Assembly (NCBI RefSeq): GCF_009709555.1 | Contig: NZ_WJBG01000003.1 | Location: 1 to 64,000 of the forward strand | Reading direction: 5' to 3' | DNA length: 64,000 bases | DNA from: Streptomyces blattellae | GTDB taxonomy: Bacteria; Actinomycetota; Actinomycetes; Streptomycetales; Streptomycetaceae | In this document: positions 1 through 9,395 of the stretch, in pieces | Layout: the number at the start of each line of letters is the position of its first letter | How positions within the stretch are numbered: position 1 is the first letter of the stretch | Made by a program: the position numbers and the translations under genes | The notes under the pieces: generated by a model | What the model was told of the DNA's origin: nothing | The model's database searches: none | Seen by the model: only the letters and a program-made list of their open reading frames with translations

Positions 1-76
1 GCTCGGCTGCCTGCTCGTCCGTGGGATAGAAGCGGTACTTGAACGCCCGCTTCACCTGCGTCGCGGTCACGCTCAC
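1..76 (-). CDS. tnpB: TnpB-family protein (IS200/IS605 type), N-terminal fragment cut by the window edge
   Basis: Only the first 25 codons lie in the window; the gene runs off the left edge. Reading from GTG at 76 (or a second in-frame GTG at 70), the product contains KRAFKYRFYPTDEQAAE. This is the characteristic start of TnpB proteins of IS200/IS605 and IS607 elements, the RNA-guided nucleases related to Cas12. The catalytic RuvC part is outside the window, so completeness cannot be judged. Seen: the N-terminal motif and start. Known: TnpB is often encoded without TnpA in Streptomyces. Inferred: the left end of the element lies somewhere in 77-250. Confidence 0.75.
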   Translation of the reverse strand, partial: MSVTATQVKRAFKYRFYPTDEQAAE

Positions 77-184
77 AAACTAGTAATACTGCACGTGAAG
101 ATCAAATCTGCTGGTCAGAGCACGGTCTTTCGCCCTGGCGGCGAAACCCCGCCCCCTGCCCTGCTCCGCAGGAGTCCGTTTCCT

Positions 185-204
185 CTCCGCCGTGAACGGC
201 GGAG
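185..204. repeat. Perfect 8-bp stem, TGAA-loop hairpin
   Basis: CTCCGCCG, then TGAA, then CGGCGGAG. The hairpin lies about 110 bases upstream of the TnpB start. Subterminal hairpins mark the ends of IS200/IS605 elements, so this may be the left-end hairpin. It could equally be a chance GC-rich palindrome, because the exact element boundary cannot be set from one copy. Confidence 0.45.
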
Positions 205-344
205 TATCCACGGAGGAACCTGATGATCACGGCCCGGGGGACGGCCCGAGACGAAACGTGGTACTGGACTTGACCGGCGCCGGGGTGGCCGTGGGTGGAG
301 CGTTGCCCGGCGTCGGGGTGCCGCCGCGCCCACCCGTGCCGCCG

Positions 345-379
345 TGGGGGTCCCCCAGGCCCTTGAGGCACTGGGGGAG
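345..379. repeat. Streptomyces GGGGGTCCCCC-type palindromic repeat, copy 1
   Basis: TGGGGGTCCCCC is followed by a short spacer and then CTGGGGGAG, which pairs back with the first part. Two related copies occur in this window, at 3098-3127 (inside a coding region) and 58436-58464. Such palindromes are widespread in Streptomyces intergenic DNA. Confidence 0.6.
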
Positions 380-422
380 GCACGACTGCCCGCAGCGGCG
401 GCGGGCGTTGCGACGTTGCCGC

Positions 423-2807
423 TTACGCCGTGCCCGTGAGGTGTTCCGGGCGTACCGGCGTTCGGTTCAGCTCCAGGCCGGTCGCGGTGCGGATCGCCGC
501 GAGGACGGCCGGGGTCGAGGAGAGCGTCGGGGCCTCGCCGATGCCGCGGAGGCCGTAGGGCGCGTGGTCGTCGGCGAGTTCGAGGACGTCGACCGGGATG
601 GTCGGGGTGTCGAGGATGGTGGGGATCAGGTAGTCCGTGAAGGAGGGGTTCTGGACCTTGGCCGTCTCGGGGTCGACGATGATCTCTTCCATCACCGCGA
701 CGCCCAGGCCCTGCACGGTGCCGCCCTGGATCTGGCCGAGCACGGACAGCGGGTTGACGGCCTTGCCCACGTCCTGGGCGCAGGCCAGTTCGATGACCTT
801 GACCAGGCCCAGCTCGGTGTCGACCTCGACGACGGCACGGTGCGCGGCGAAGCTGTACTGGACATGGCCGTTGCCCTGGCCGGTGCGCAGGTCGAGGGCC
901 TCGGTGGGCCGGTGCCGCCACTCCTGCTCGACCTCGACGCTCTCGCCTTCGAGGACGTCCACCAGGCCGGCGAGGACCTCGCCGCCGTCGGTGACGACCT
1001 TGCCGCCCTCCAGGAGCAGCTCCGCCGTCGACCAGGCCGGGTGGTACGTACCGAACTTGCGGCGGCCGATCTCCAGGACCTGCTCCCGGACCAGCTCGCA
1101 GGCGTTCTTCACCGCGCCGCCCGTGACGTACGTCTGGCGCGAGGCCGACGTCGAACCCGCCGAGCCCACCTGCGTGTCCGCCGGATGGATGGTCACCTGC
1201 GCGACACCCAGCTCGGTGCGGGCGATCTGCGCATGGACGGTGACGCCGCCCTGGCCGACCTCCGCCATCGCGGTGTGCACGGTGGCGACGGGCTCCCCGC
1301 CGACGACCTCCATCCGCACGCGGGCGGTCGAGTAGTCGTCGAAGCCCTCGGAGAAGCCGACGTTCTTGATGCCGACGGCGTAGCCGACCCCGCGGACGAC
1401 GCCTTCACCGTGCGTGGTGTTGGACAGACCGCCGGGCAGCTGCCGTACGTCCGCGCCCTCGCTGCTCTCCCACTGGCGCTCCGGCGGCATCGGCATCGCC
1501 TTGACGCGGCGCAGGAGCTCGGCGACCGGGGCCGGGGAGTCGACCGGCTGGCCGGTCGGCATGATCGTGCCCTGCTCCATCGCGTTGAGCCGGCGGAACT
1601 CCACCGGGTCCATGCCGAGCTTCGCGGCGAGCTTGTCCATCTGGGCCTCGTAGGCGAAGCACGCCTGGACCGCGCCGAAGCCGCGCATGGCGCCACAGGG
1701 CGGGTTGTTGGTGTAGAGGGCGATCGCCTCGATGTCGACGTCGTCGACCGCGTACGGGCCGACGCTCAGCGAGGAGGCGTTGCCGACGACCGCCGGGGAG
1801 GCCGACGCGTAGGCGCCGCCGTCCAGGACGATCCGGCACTTCAGGTGCGTGAGCTTGCCGTCGTTGGTCGCGCCGTGCTCGTAGTACAGCTTCGCGGGAT
1901 GGCGGTGGACGTGTCCGAAGAAGGACTCGAAGCGGTTGTAGACGATCTTGACGGGCTTGCCGGTGCGCAGGGCGAGCAGACAGGCGTGGATCTGCATCGA
2001 CAGGTCCTCACGGCCGCCGAACGCGCCGCCGACGCCGGACAGCGTCATCCGGACCTTGCTCTCGGGCAGGCCGAGGACGGGCGCGATCTGCCGCAGGTCG
2101 CTGTGCAGCCACTGGGTGGCGATGTAGAGGTGGACGCCGCCGTCCTCGTCCGGGACCGCGAGGCCGGACTCGGGGCCGAGGAAGGCCTGGTCCTGCATGC
2201 CGAAGGTGTACTCGCCCTCGACGATGACGTCGGCACGCTCCCGGGCCGCGGCGACGTCCCCTCGGACGATCGGCTGGCGGTGCACGACGTTCGGGTGCGG
2301 GACGTGGCCGACGTGGTGGTCGTCGCGGTGCTCGTGGACGAGGACCGCGTCCGGGGCGGTCGCGGAGGCCTCGTCGGTGATGACGGGCAGCTCGCGGTAC
2401 TCGACCTTGATCTTGGCGGCGGCGCGGCGCGCGGTCTCCGGGTGGTCGGCGGCGACGATGGCGACCGGCTCACCGTGGTGGCGTACCTTGCCGTGCGCGA
2501 GGACCGGGGTGTCCTGGATCTCCAGGCCGTAGTTCTTCACGTCGGCCGTCAGGTCGTCGTACGTCATGACGGCGTACACGCCCGGCGTGGCGAGGGCCTC
2601 GCCGGTGTCGATGGACACGATCTCCGCGTGCGCGACCGTGGAGCGCAGGATCTGGCCCCAGAGCATGTCCTCGTGCCACATGTCGGACGAGTACGCGAAC
2701 TCGCCGGTGGTCTTGAGGATGCCGTCCGGGCGGAGCGTGGACTCGCCGATGCCGCCCTTGGTCCGGGAGCCCTGGGTGATCTTCGTGGGGGTGCCGATGG
2801 TGGGCAT
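423..2807 (-). CDS. Xanthine dehydrogenase family protein, molybdopterin-binding (large) subunit
   Basis: Molybdenum-cofactor subunit of a xanthine oxidase-family hydroxylase, 794 aa, expected to oxidise hypoxanthine or xanthine in the cytoplasm together with the two upstream-encoded subunits. After the N-terminal SRTKGGIGE stretch comes an aldehyde oxidase/xanthine dehydrogenase a/b hammerhead domain (about residues 30-140). Moco-binding regions follow with TQWLHSD and GVGGAFGGRED, and near the C-terminus LRGIGEAP holds the conserved catalytic glutamate. The start is ATG at 2807 because the protein begins MPTIGTPTKI like its relatives; the frame stays open further upstream only into the 2Fe-2S gene. 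It is last in an operon of three, 4 bases after the previous stop. Purine substrate is inferred from the divergent PucR-type regulator; another N-heterocycle is possible. Confidence 0.93.
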   Translation of the reverse strand: MPTIGTPTKITQGSRTKGGIGESTLRPDGILKTTGEFAYSSDMWHEDMLWGQILRSTVAHAEIVSIDTGEALATPGVYAVMTYDDLTADVKNYGLEIQDTPVLAHGKVRHHGEPVAIVAADHPETARRAAAKIKVEYRELPVITDEASATAPDAVLVHEHRDDHHVGHVPHPNVVHRQPIVRGDVAAARERADVIVEGEYTFGMQDQAFLGPESGLAVPDEDGGVHLYIATQWLHSDLRQIAPVLGLPESKVRMTLSGVGGAFGGREDLSMQIHACLLALRTGKPVKIVYNRFESFFGHVHRHPAKLYYEHGATNDGKLTHLKCRIVLDGGAYASASPAVVGNASSLSVGPYAVDDVDIEAIALYTNNPPCGAMRGFGAVQACFAYEAQMDKLAAKLGMDPVEFRRLNAMEQGTIMPTGQPVDSPAPVAELLRRVKAMPMPPERQWESSEGADVRQLPGGLSNTTHGEGVVRGVGYAVGIKNVGFSEGFDDYSTARVRMEVVGGEPVATVHTAMAEVGQGGVTVHAQIARTELGVAQVTIHPADTQVGSAGSTSASRQTYVTGGAVKNACELVREQVLEIGRRKFGTYHPAWSTAELLLEGGKVVTDGGEVLAGLVDVLEGESVEVEQEWRHRPTEALDLRTGQGNGHVQYSFAAHRAVVEVDTELGLVKVIELACAQDVGKAVNPLSVLGQIQGGTVQGLGVAVMEEIIVDPETAKVQNPSFTDYLIPTILDTPTIPVDVLELADDHAPYGLRGIGEAPTLSSTPAVLAAIRTATGLELNRTPVRPEHLTGTA

Positions 2808-2811
2808 GGTG

Positions 2812-3449
<638 letters not shown>

Positions 3450-3450
<1 letters not shown>

Positions 3451-4340
3451 TAGGCGACTCCCTCCGTGCGAGCGGCGGTACCGCGGTACGACTCCCAGGT
3501 CCAGGTCAGCGTGCGGCGGGCCATGACGCCGACCGCGTGCCGGCGGTAGCTCGCCGTGCCCCGGACGTCGTCGATCGGGTTGCAGGCGGCGGCGCACAGG
3601 TCCGCGAACTGCTTGGCGACCGACGGGGTGACGATCTTGCCGTTGTCCCAGAAACCGCCCTCTTCGAGCGCCGCGTTCAGGAATTCCTCCGCGGCCTTCG
3701 CCCGTACGGGGGTCGGGGCGGCCGAGCCGATGCCGGTGCGGACGGTGCGCGAGGACGGGTGCAGGGCGAGACCGAAGGCACACACGGCGATCACCATGGC
3801 GTTGCGGGTGCCGACCTTGGAGTACTGCTGCGGCCCGTCGGCCTTCTTGATGTGTACGGCCCTGATCAGCTCGTCGGCGGCGAGCGCGTTGCGCTTGACG
3901 CCGGTGTAGAACTCGTCGATCGGGATGAGCCGGGAGCCGCGCACCGACTCGGCCTCGACCTCGGCGCCGGCCGCGAGGAGCGCGGGGTGGGCGTCGCCGG
4001 CCGGGGAGGCGGTACCGAGGTTGCCGCCGACGCCGCCGCGGTTGCGGATCTGCGGGGAGGCCACCGTGTGCGAGGCGAGGGCCAGGCCCGGCAGCTCGGG
4101 ACGCAGGTGCTCCATGATCCTGGTGTACGGGACGGAGGCACCGAGCCGCACGGTGTCCTCGCCGACCTCCCACTCGCAGAGGTCGCCGATGCGGTTCAGG
4201 TCGAGCAGGTACTCGGGCCGACGGTGGTCGAAGTTGATCTCGACCATCACATCGGTGCCACCCGCGATCGGCACAGCGGTGGGGTGCTCGGCCTTCGCGG
4301 CGAGCGCCTCCTCCCAGCTGGCGGGGCGAAGGAAGTCCAT
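3450..4340 (-). CDS. Xanthine dehydrogenase family protein, FAD-binding middle subunit
   Basis: 296 aa and the first gene of the operon. It passes electrons from the 2Fe-2S subunit to the final acceptor through FAD. PCMH-type FAD-binding signatures are clear: AGGTDVMVEI near residue 30 and RNRGGVGGNLGTASPAGD near residue 105, followed by a CO-dehydrogenase flavoprotein C-terminal domain. The length is normal for the family. The start ATG at 4340 faces the PucR-type gene across about 280 bases, so the operon promoter lies there and is probably controlled by that regulator. Confidence 0.93.
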
Positions 4341-4620
4341 GACCGGCTCTCTTCTTCGTCGACTTGCTCGTTCATGTTCTTTTAACGCGGATCGGAGTCA
4401 GTACACAGCGCGGTGCGGCTCATCGGTCAGTCACGGAAACCATGAAGGAGTTGGCTGGCCAGCGCGGTCATCTTGTAGATTCGTATGAACGGAGGCCATC
4501 GATAACCTCCCTGTTTCCGTGTCGAAACGTCAGGCACAGCCCTGCCCGCCGAGCGGGCCTCCCACCATGGCCCATCAAGATTCATCGTAGATTTCGAGAC
4601 AGAGAACGGCGGCGACGAGA
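4341..4620. promoter_or_regulatory. Divergent promoter region between the xanthine dehydrogenase operon and pucR-type gene
   Basis: This 280-base spacer is A/T richer than its surroundings and must hold both outward promoters. A GGAGG/CCTCC inverted repeat flanks CCATCGATAA at about 4490-4510, and a TTGTAGATTC stretch lies nearby. They are candidate PucR or polymerase sites, but no consensus could be matched. Confidence 0.4.
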
Positions 4621-6321
4621 ATGCGGCTGCGCGCACTGCTGGAGACCGACGCGCTGGGCCTCAGGCTGCTCGGCGGCGAGGGAGAGCTGGACCGCACCGT
4701 CCGCGGTGTGATGACCACCGACCTCAGGGACCCCAGCCGCTATCTCTCCGGCGGGGAGCTGGTGCTCACCGGCCTGGCCTGGCACCGGGACGCCGCGGAC
4801 TCCGAGCCGTTCGTACGGATCCTGGTGGCGGCCGGCGTGGCCGCCCTCGCCGCCGGTGAGGCCGGGCTCGGGGACATCCCGGACGATCTGGTGGTCGCCT
4901 GTGCCAGGCACCGGCTGCCGCTGTTCGCGGTGCACGAGTCGGTGGCGTTCGCGACGATCACCGAGCATGTCGTACGGCAGGTCTCGGGCGAGCGCGCCGG
5001 GGACCTCGCGGCGGTGGTCGACCGGCACCGGCGGATGATGACCTCGGGCCCGGCCGGCGGCGGGCCGGACGTGGTCCTCGACCTCCTCGGCTCCGACCTC
5101 GACCTGAGCGCCTGGGTGCTCTCGCCGACCGGGCGGCTCGTCGCGGGCCCGAAGGCGGGCGGGCCGGGGCTGTCCGCCGACACGTGCGCCGAGCTCGCCG
5201 CCGAGCATCTGGCGGCCGCCCGCACCGGCCGACGGGGACCGCACCGGGTGACGCTGGGCGCCGCTCCGTACGCGCTCTTCCCGATCCGCGGCTGGGGGCA
5301 CCTCCCGGCGGCGGCTGGGGACGACCGCTCCCCGCAGGGCGCCCGGGATGTGCGCGAGACGGTGCTGTCGGACTGGCTGCTGGCCGTCGCGGCGGACGCC
5401 GGGGACTGGCCCGAGGAGCGGCTCGACCTGCTTCAGGGCGTCGCCCAGCTGATCGCGGTCGAGCGGGACCGGCGGGACGCCGCCCGTACGGTGCGCAGAC
5501 GGCTCGCGCAGGAGGTGCTGGAGCTGGTGCAGACGGGTGCCGCGCCCGCCGAGATCGCGGCCCGGCTGCGGGTGGCCGCGCCGGTGCTGCTGCCCGGGCT
5601 CGGCACGGCACCGCACTGGCAGGTGGTCGTGGCCCGGGTCGAGTGGGACGGCGGTGACATCGAGGGCGGGCCGGTCGCCCAGTCGCTGCTGGAGGAGATC
5701 CTCGCCGACCCGGTGGCGACGGGACCGGAGCCCTCCGACCGCATCGCCGTCGCCCACACCGGCGACGAGGCGGTCGCCCTCGTACCCCTGCCGGCGGTGT
5801 CGGCCGAGCACGACGGCACCGAGACGGGGATTCACGCCGACGCGCTCCTGGAGTCCGTACGGGACCCCCTGGCGGCCGGTCTGGACGAGGACGGGCGGGT
5901 CACCCTCGGTGTCAGCGCGGCCGTGCACTCGGCGGAGGGGCTGCGCGGGGCGCTGGAGGAGGCCCGGCACGCCCGGCGGGTGGCGGCGGCACGCACCGGC
6001 CGGGTGTGCGCGGCGGGCCACCAGGAGCTGGCCTCGCATGTGCTGCTGCTGCCCTTCGTCCCGGACGACGTACGGCGTGCCTTCACGGCGCGGCTGCTGG
6101 ACCCGCTCAGGGACTACGACCGCCGGCACCGCGCCGAGCTGATCCCCACCCTGGAGGCGTTCCTCGACTGCGACGGTTCCTGGACGCGCTGCGCCACCCG
6201 TCTTCACCTGCACGTCAACACGCTGCGCTACCGGGTGGGGAGAATCGAGCAATTGACGAGCCGTGACCTGTCACGGCTGGAGGACAAGCTCGATTTCTTC
6301 CTGGCGTTGCGGATGAGTTGA
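4621..6321 (+). CDS. PucR family transcriptional regulator
   Basis: 566-residue cytoplasmic regulator, likely controlling the divergent xanthine dehydrogenase operon. Residues 1-130 match the PucR N-terminal domain (LRALLETDALGLRLLGG, then RDPSRYLSGGELVLTGL). A GGDEF-like CdaR region fills the middle. The last 60 residues are the PucR C-terminal helix-turn-helix with LHVNTLRYRVGRIEQL. The family activates purine catabolism genes in response to purine degradation intermediates. The stop codon lies inside a pentameric repeat (6315-6364). Confidence 0.93.
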   Translation: MRLRALLETDALGLRLLGGEGELDRTVRGVMTTDLRDPSRYLSGGELVLTGLAWHRDAADSEPFVRILVAAGVAALAAGEAGLGDIPDDLVVACARHRLPLFAVHESVAFATITEHVVRQVSGERAGDLAAVVDRHRRMMTSGPAGGGPDVVLDLLGSDLDLSAWVLSPTGRLVAGPKAGGPGLSADTCAELAAEHLAAARTGRRGPHRVTLGAAPYALFPIRGWGHLPAAAGDDRSPQGARDVRETVLSDWLLAVAADAGDWPEERLDLLQGVAQLIAVERDRRDAARTVRRRLAQEVLELVQTGAAPAEIAARLRVAAPVLLPGLGTAPHWQVVVARVEWDGGDIEGGPVAQSLLEEILADPVATGPEPSDRIAVAHTGDEAVALVPLPAVSAEHDGTETGIHADALLESVRDPLAAGLDEDGRVTLGVSAAVHSAEGLRGALEEARHARRVAAARTGRVCAAGHQELASHVLLLPFVPDDVRRAFTARLLDPLRDYDRRHRAELIPTLEAFLDCDGSWTRCATRLHLHVNTLRYRVGRIEQLTSRDLSRLEDKLDFFLALRMS

Positions 6322-6364
6322 GTTGAGTTGAGGTGAAGTGAAGTGAGTTGAGTTGAGGTGAGGT
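6315..6364 (+). repeat. Pentameric tandem repeat (10 units of GAGTT/GAGGT/GAAGT) across the pucR-type stop codon
   Basis: Ten contiguous 5-base units read GAGTT (3), GAGGT, GAAGT (2), GAGTT (2), GAGGT (2). The TGA at 6319-6321 is formed by the first units, so gain or loss of units downstream does not change the protein. The low-complexity purine/T track is unusual for this genome. Confidence 0.85.
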
Positions 6365-6755
6365 GGCGGGCGGCGCGATGTACCGCTCCCGCCCCACGTG
6401 GTGTCCCACGACTCTGTCACCTTCTCGGCCGTGAACAGCCAGGCCTCGCCCGACAGTTCACACCTCGTCGCACTCCTCGGCACCGCTGGCTGCGGCATCG
6501 AGGTCGCATCCGCCCTGGCGGGCGCGGGACCGGTGGCGTGCCCCGCACCGGGGGACCCCGAGGACACCAGGCTGGTCAGCGCCGGCCACAACCGTGTCCC
6601 CGGAAAACCGGTTCGTGCCTTCAAAGGGCTCACAGACTGGCTGCACGAGTTTAGCGCAAGTGAAAACTTTCACACTCCCTCTTGGCCAGGGCCGACGATT
6701 CGTGCTGAGATGCCGCCACCACTCATAGCTCGACGGCGCGCTCGGGGAGGGCAAT
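6322..6755. other. Intergenic region without a convincing gene
   Basis: About 430 bases. Open frames on both strands have atypical composition and no recognisable product. It contains the end of the pentameric repeat and a perfect inverted repeat, GTGAAA-AC-TTTCAC, at 6660-6673, about 80 bases before the next gene. Confidence 0.5.
6660..6673. promoter_or_regulatory. Perfect inverted repeat GTGAAA-AC-TTTCAC, possible operator
   Basis: A 6-bp A/T-rich palindrome with a 2-base spacer stands out in very GC-rich DNA, about 83 bases before the GTG of the TPR gene. It is placed like a repressor or activator site for that gene. I cannot name the factor. Confidence 0.45.
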
Positions 6756-7538
6756 GTGGCGCATTCCGCCATGTCTGGTTCCGGAACGACCCCTGGTGAC
6801 GATCCCCTCCAGACCGCGGTATGGCGGCTGCGCTCCCGCGCGTGCTGGGCGGATGCGGCGGCCCTGCTCCGGCCCGACACCCCGGCGTCCGCGTTGCAGC
6901 GGGCCGCGCTGCTGGTCGAACGGTGCCTGTACACCGAGCAGGGCTGGCAGGAGGCCGAGGACGGGCTGCGTACGGCCGAGGCGATGGCGCACAGCGACGA
7001 GGAGCGGGGCGCGGCCGCTTGTGAACGCGGGCAACTTGCCTATGCGGCCACCTTGCACACGGTCCGGGACCGGGCGGACGAGGCGCGGGCCGCGCTGGGC
7101 CGGGCGGCGGCGCTGATCCCTCCCGGGGCGCCGGGCCGGGCGCTGCTGGACTTCCGGCGGGGCTTGCTCGCCGAGAACCTGACGCTCTCCCCGCAGGCGG
7201 CGCGCGCCGCGTACCGCCGGGCGCACGCCGGCGCGACGGCCCACTCCGACCCGCTCCTGCTGTCGTTCACCTGGCGCCATCTGGCCGGACTCGCGCTGCG
7301 GGAGGGCGAGTTGGCGGAGGCACGGCACGGCTTCGCCGAATCCCTGCGCATCCGTGAGGAGTTGGGCTATCTCGTGGGTACGGCGCCGGCGCTGGTGTCC
7401 CTGGCGGACGCGGAAGCGGAGCCGGAGGCTTCACGCCTGCGGGAGGAGGCACGCAGGCTGTTCCGGCTGCTGGGCGGCGTACCGACCTGGCTGGGACGGG
7501 AGTTGGCGCCCCCGGCACCACCGGCGGCCACGGCCTGA
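6756..7538 (+). CDS. Tetratricopeptide-repeat-like protein of unknown function
   Basis: 260-residue soluble protein made almost entirely of alanine-rich helical pairs, for example RGQLAYAATLHTVRDRADEA and LAGLALREGELAEARHGFAESL. These resemble degenerate TPR units, so a protein-protein binding role is plausible. No signal peptide or membrane segment is visible. The GTG at 6756 was chosen because GGGGAGGG lies 6 bases before it; an internal ATG at 6771 is the alternative. It is convergent with the GntR-type gene and the two share a hairpin at their ends. Confidence 0.75.
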   Translation: MAHSAMSGSGTTPGDDPLQTAVWRLRSRACWADAAALLRPDTPASALQRAALLVERCLYTEQGWQEAEDGLRTAEAMAHSDEERGAAACERGQLAYAATLHTVRDRADEARAALGRAAALIPPGAPGRALLDFRRGLLAENLTLSPQAARAAYRRAHAGATAHSDPLLLSFTWRHLAGLALREGELAEARHGFAESLRIREELGYLVGTAPALVSLADAEAEPEASRLREEARRLFRLLGGVPTWLGRELAPPAPPAATA

Positions 7539-7557
7539 GCCCGCGTGCGCTCAGGCC
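7532..7557. terminator. Bidirectional hairpin between convergent genes
   Basis: GGCCTGAGC and GCTCAGGCC form a perfect 9-bp stem with an 8-base loop. The hairpin overlaps the stops of the TPR gene (plus) and the GntR-type gene (minus), so it can end transcription from both sides. Confidence 0.7.
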
Positions 7558-8378
7558 GCCCCCGCGAAGTGCTCCCCCACCAGGGCCCGGACGCCCTCCA
7601 GGTCCCGTGAGATCAACGCGTCCAGCAGTGCCGTGTGCTCCGCCGCGTCGGCCAGCAGCTCGGTGCGCCCGCGACCGGCGAGGCCGCCCACCAGGGGCCA
7701 CTGGGCCCGGCGGTGGAGGTCCTCGGCGAGGTGCACGAGCTGCTCGTTGCCGGACAGGGCGAGCAGCCCGCGGTGGAAGGCGCGGTCCGACTCCGCGTAC
7801 GTCACCCGGCAGCCGGTGGCGGCCGCCCGTACCGTCGCCTCGGCGAGGGGACGCAGATCCGCCCAGCGCTCCACCGGCACCGTCCGCGCCAGCCGCAGCA
7901 GCACCGGAACCTCGATCAGGGACCGGACCTCCGCCAGCTCGGCCAGCTCGCGGGCGCCGCGCTCGACAACGCGGAACCCGCGGTTCGGCACGACCTCCAC
8001 GGCGCCCTCCAGGGCCAGTTGCTGCATCGCCTCCCGCACCGGTGTCGCCGAGACGCCGAAGCGGTCGCCCAGCGCGGGCGCCGAGTACAGCTCGCCCGGG
8101 GTCAGGTCGCCCGAGACCAGCGCGGTGCGCAGGGCGTCGAGGATCTGCCCGCGCACGGAGGACCGCTGGACGGTGGGGCGGGGGCGCGGAATCGGTGCCT
8201 CGCTGTGGGTGTGCTCACCCCGGACGTCGCCGGCCACGGGCCCGGGGGCGGCTGCCGCGCCCCGCTGCCGTTCCACGTCGGCCGCCCGCGGCTGGTGCGG
8301 GACCCGCATTCCGCCGGCCGGCGGCCGCGTCCGCTCCGGACGCCCCGCCTCCGTGGAGCCCTGCGTGCCCTGCTTCAC
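7551..8378 (-). CDS. GntR family transcriptional regulator, FadR/FCD subfamily
   Basis: 275 aa. After a Pro/Arg-rich N-terminal extension of about 65 residues comes a winged helix-turn-helix (VRGQILDALRTALVSGD, then FGVSATPVREAMQQLALEG). An all-helical FCD ligand-binding domain with AESDRAFHRGLL and EHTALLDAL follows. FCD regulators usually bind small organic acids or sugars acids. The GTG at 8378 has an excellent GGAGGAGG ribosome site. The gene is divergent from the ferric reductase gene; whether it controls it is unknown. Confidence 0.9.
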   Translation of the reverse strand: MKQGTQGSTEAGRPERTRPPAGGMRVPHQPRAADVERQRGAAAAPGPVAGDVRGEHTHSEAPIPRPRPTVQRSSVRGQILDALRTALVSGDLTPGELYSAPALGDRFGVSATPVREAMQQLALEGAVEVVPNRGFRVVERGARELAELAEVRSLIEVPVLLRLARTVPVERWADLRPLAEATVRAAATGCRVTYAESDRAFHRGLLALSGNEQLVHLAEDLHRRAQWPLVGGLAGRGRTELLADAAEHTALLDALISRDLEGVRALVGEHFAGAA

Positions 8379-8489
8379 GGGGTCCTCCTCCGGCCTTGTC
8401 GGTACTTGGGGTCATTACGGCGGGTTGTTACTCGTCCGTCAAGCACCATAGGGCCAGAAGCGGCCGGTTCACATCCCAGGAATCGCGGG

Positions 8490-8508
8490 TAAGGTAAGCC
8501 TTACCTCT
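8490..8508. promoter_or_regulatory. Iron box (DmdR1/IdeR-type operator)
   Basis: The core AGGTAAGCCTTACCT at 8492-8506 is a perfect 7-1-7 palindrome and agrees well with the actinobacterial iron box TTAGGTTAGGCTAACCTAA. It lies about 40 bases upstream of the (2Fe-2S) reductase gene, where Fe-loaded DmdR1/IdeR would block transcription. Confidence 0.85.
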
Positions 8509-8546
8509 AGGTAGGCCCGTAAAGACACCCAGATCGGCGGTCCCGC

Positions 8547-9395
8547 ATGCCCGTGCCCCCCTCGGCCCTCGCGGACGCCTACACGCGCCTCGCCGAGGTC
8601 CTCCCGGGGCTGCCGATCACGCAGCTCGGGGCCGTGGAGCAGGTCCCCCGGGACGGCGGCTGGATCGCCGCCGACGCCCTCGCGGCGGGCGGGGCCGGAC
8701 TCGACGCGTTCCTGGCCTGGGACGACGCGCAGGTCCAGCGCGACCACGGACATCGAGCGCGACCGGATGTCGTCGCCAGTTTCGGCCTGCACCGCTACGC
8801 CTGGCCGGCCTGCCTGCTGATCACCGTGCCGTGGTTCCTGAGCCGCCGGGTGCCCCGCTTCCACGTGACGGACGTCGCGTACGACCGGACGACCCCGGGC
8901 GTGGACATCGGCCGCCTGGCCGTCCGCGCCCACAGCGTCGCCTGTCTGCCCGGCGACCCCGCCGCCGCCCTGCCCGGCGCCCGCGTCGTCGCCGACGAGG
9001 AGGCACTGCGCGGCGAGGTGCGGGAGGCCGTCGCCGAGCACCTGGCACCCGTGCTCGCCGGGTTCGGTCCGCGCATGCGGCGGCGCGGGCGCGCGCTGTG
9101 GGGCATGGCGACCGACGAAGTCGTCGAGGGGCTCTGGTACATCGCCGAAGTGCTCGGTGAGCAGGAGCGGGCGAGGCGGGAGCTGGAGCTGCTGCTGCCG
9201 GGGGCGACCAAGCCGTACGTCGGCTCCGCCGCCTTCCGTGAACTGACCGGCCCGGACGGCGAGCCGCTGCCCACCCGGGACCGGGCGAGCTGCTGCATGT
9301 TCTACACACTGGACCCCGAGGACACCTGTGCCACCTGCCCGCGCACCTGCGACGCGGACCGGGTCGTCAGACTCCTGGCCGCCGCGGCGGGTTGA
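8547..9395 (+). CDS. (2Fe-2S)-binding protein, FhuF-like siderophore-iron reductase
   Basis: 282-residue cytoplasmic protein. The C-terminus has CC followed by 10 residues, then CATC and a final Cys (SCCMFYTLDPEDTCATC), the pattern of FhuF-type ferric-siderophore reductases whose C-terminal cysteines bind a 2Fe-2S cluster. The rest is a FhuF-like domain rich in Trp, Arg and acidic residues. The iron box immediately upstream independently supports a role in releasing iron from imported siderophores under iron limitation. No siderophore transport genes lie next to it in this window. Confidence 0.88.
   Translation: MPVPPSALADAYTRLAEVLPGLPITQLGAVEQVPRDGGWIAADALAAGGAGLDAFLAWDDAQVQRDHGHRARPDVVASFGLHRYAWPACLLITVPWFLSRRVPRFHVTDVAYDRTTPGVDIGRLAVRAHSVACLPGDPAAALPGARVVADEEALRGEVREAVAEHLAPVLAGFGPRMRRRGRALWGMATDEVVEGLWYIAEVLGEQERARRELELLLPGATKPYVGSAAFRELTGPDGEPLPTRDRASCCMFYTLDPEDTCATCPRTCDADRVVRLLAAAAG

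Larger units (their letters stand above)
77..422. other. Intergenic region, probable end of the TnpB element plus a REP-like repeat
   Basis: About 346 bases lie between the TnpB start and the stop of the xanthine dehydrogenase large subunit. The only structured parts I see are a perfect hairpin at 185-204 and a GGGGGTCCCCC-type palindromic repeat at 345-379. Open frames here have no recognisable product and are read as shadows. Confidence 0.5.

Noticed and set aside
6398..6799. Plus-strand frame of 133 codons before the TPR gene
   Set aside because: No ribosome site, unusual composition and it runs into the TPR gene in another frame.
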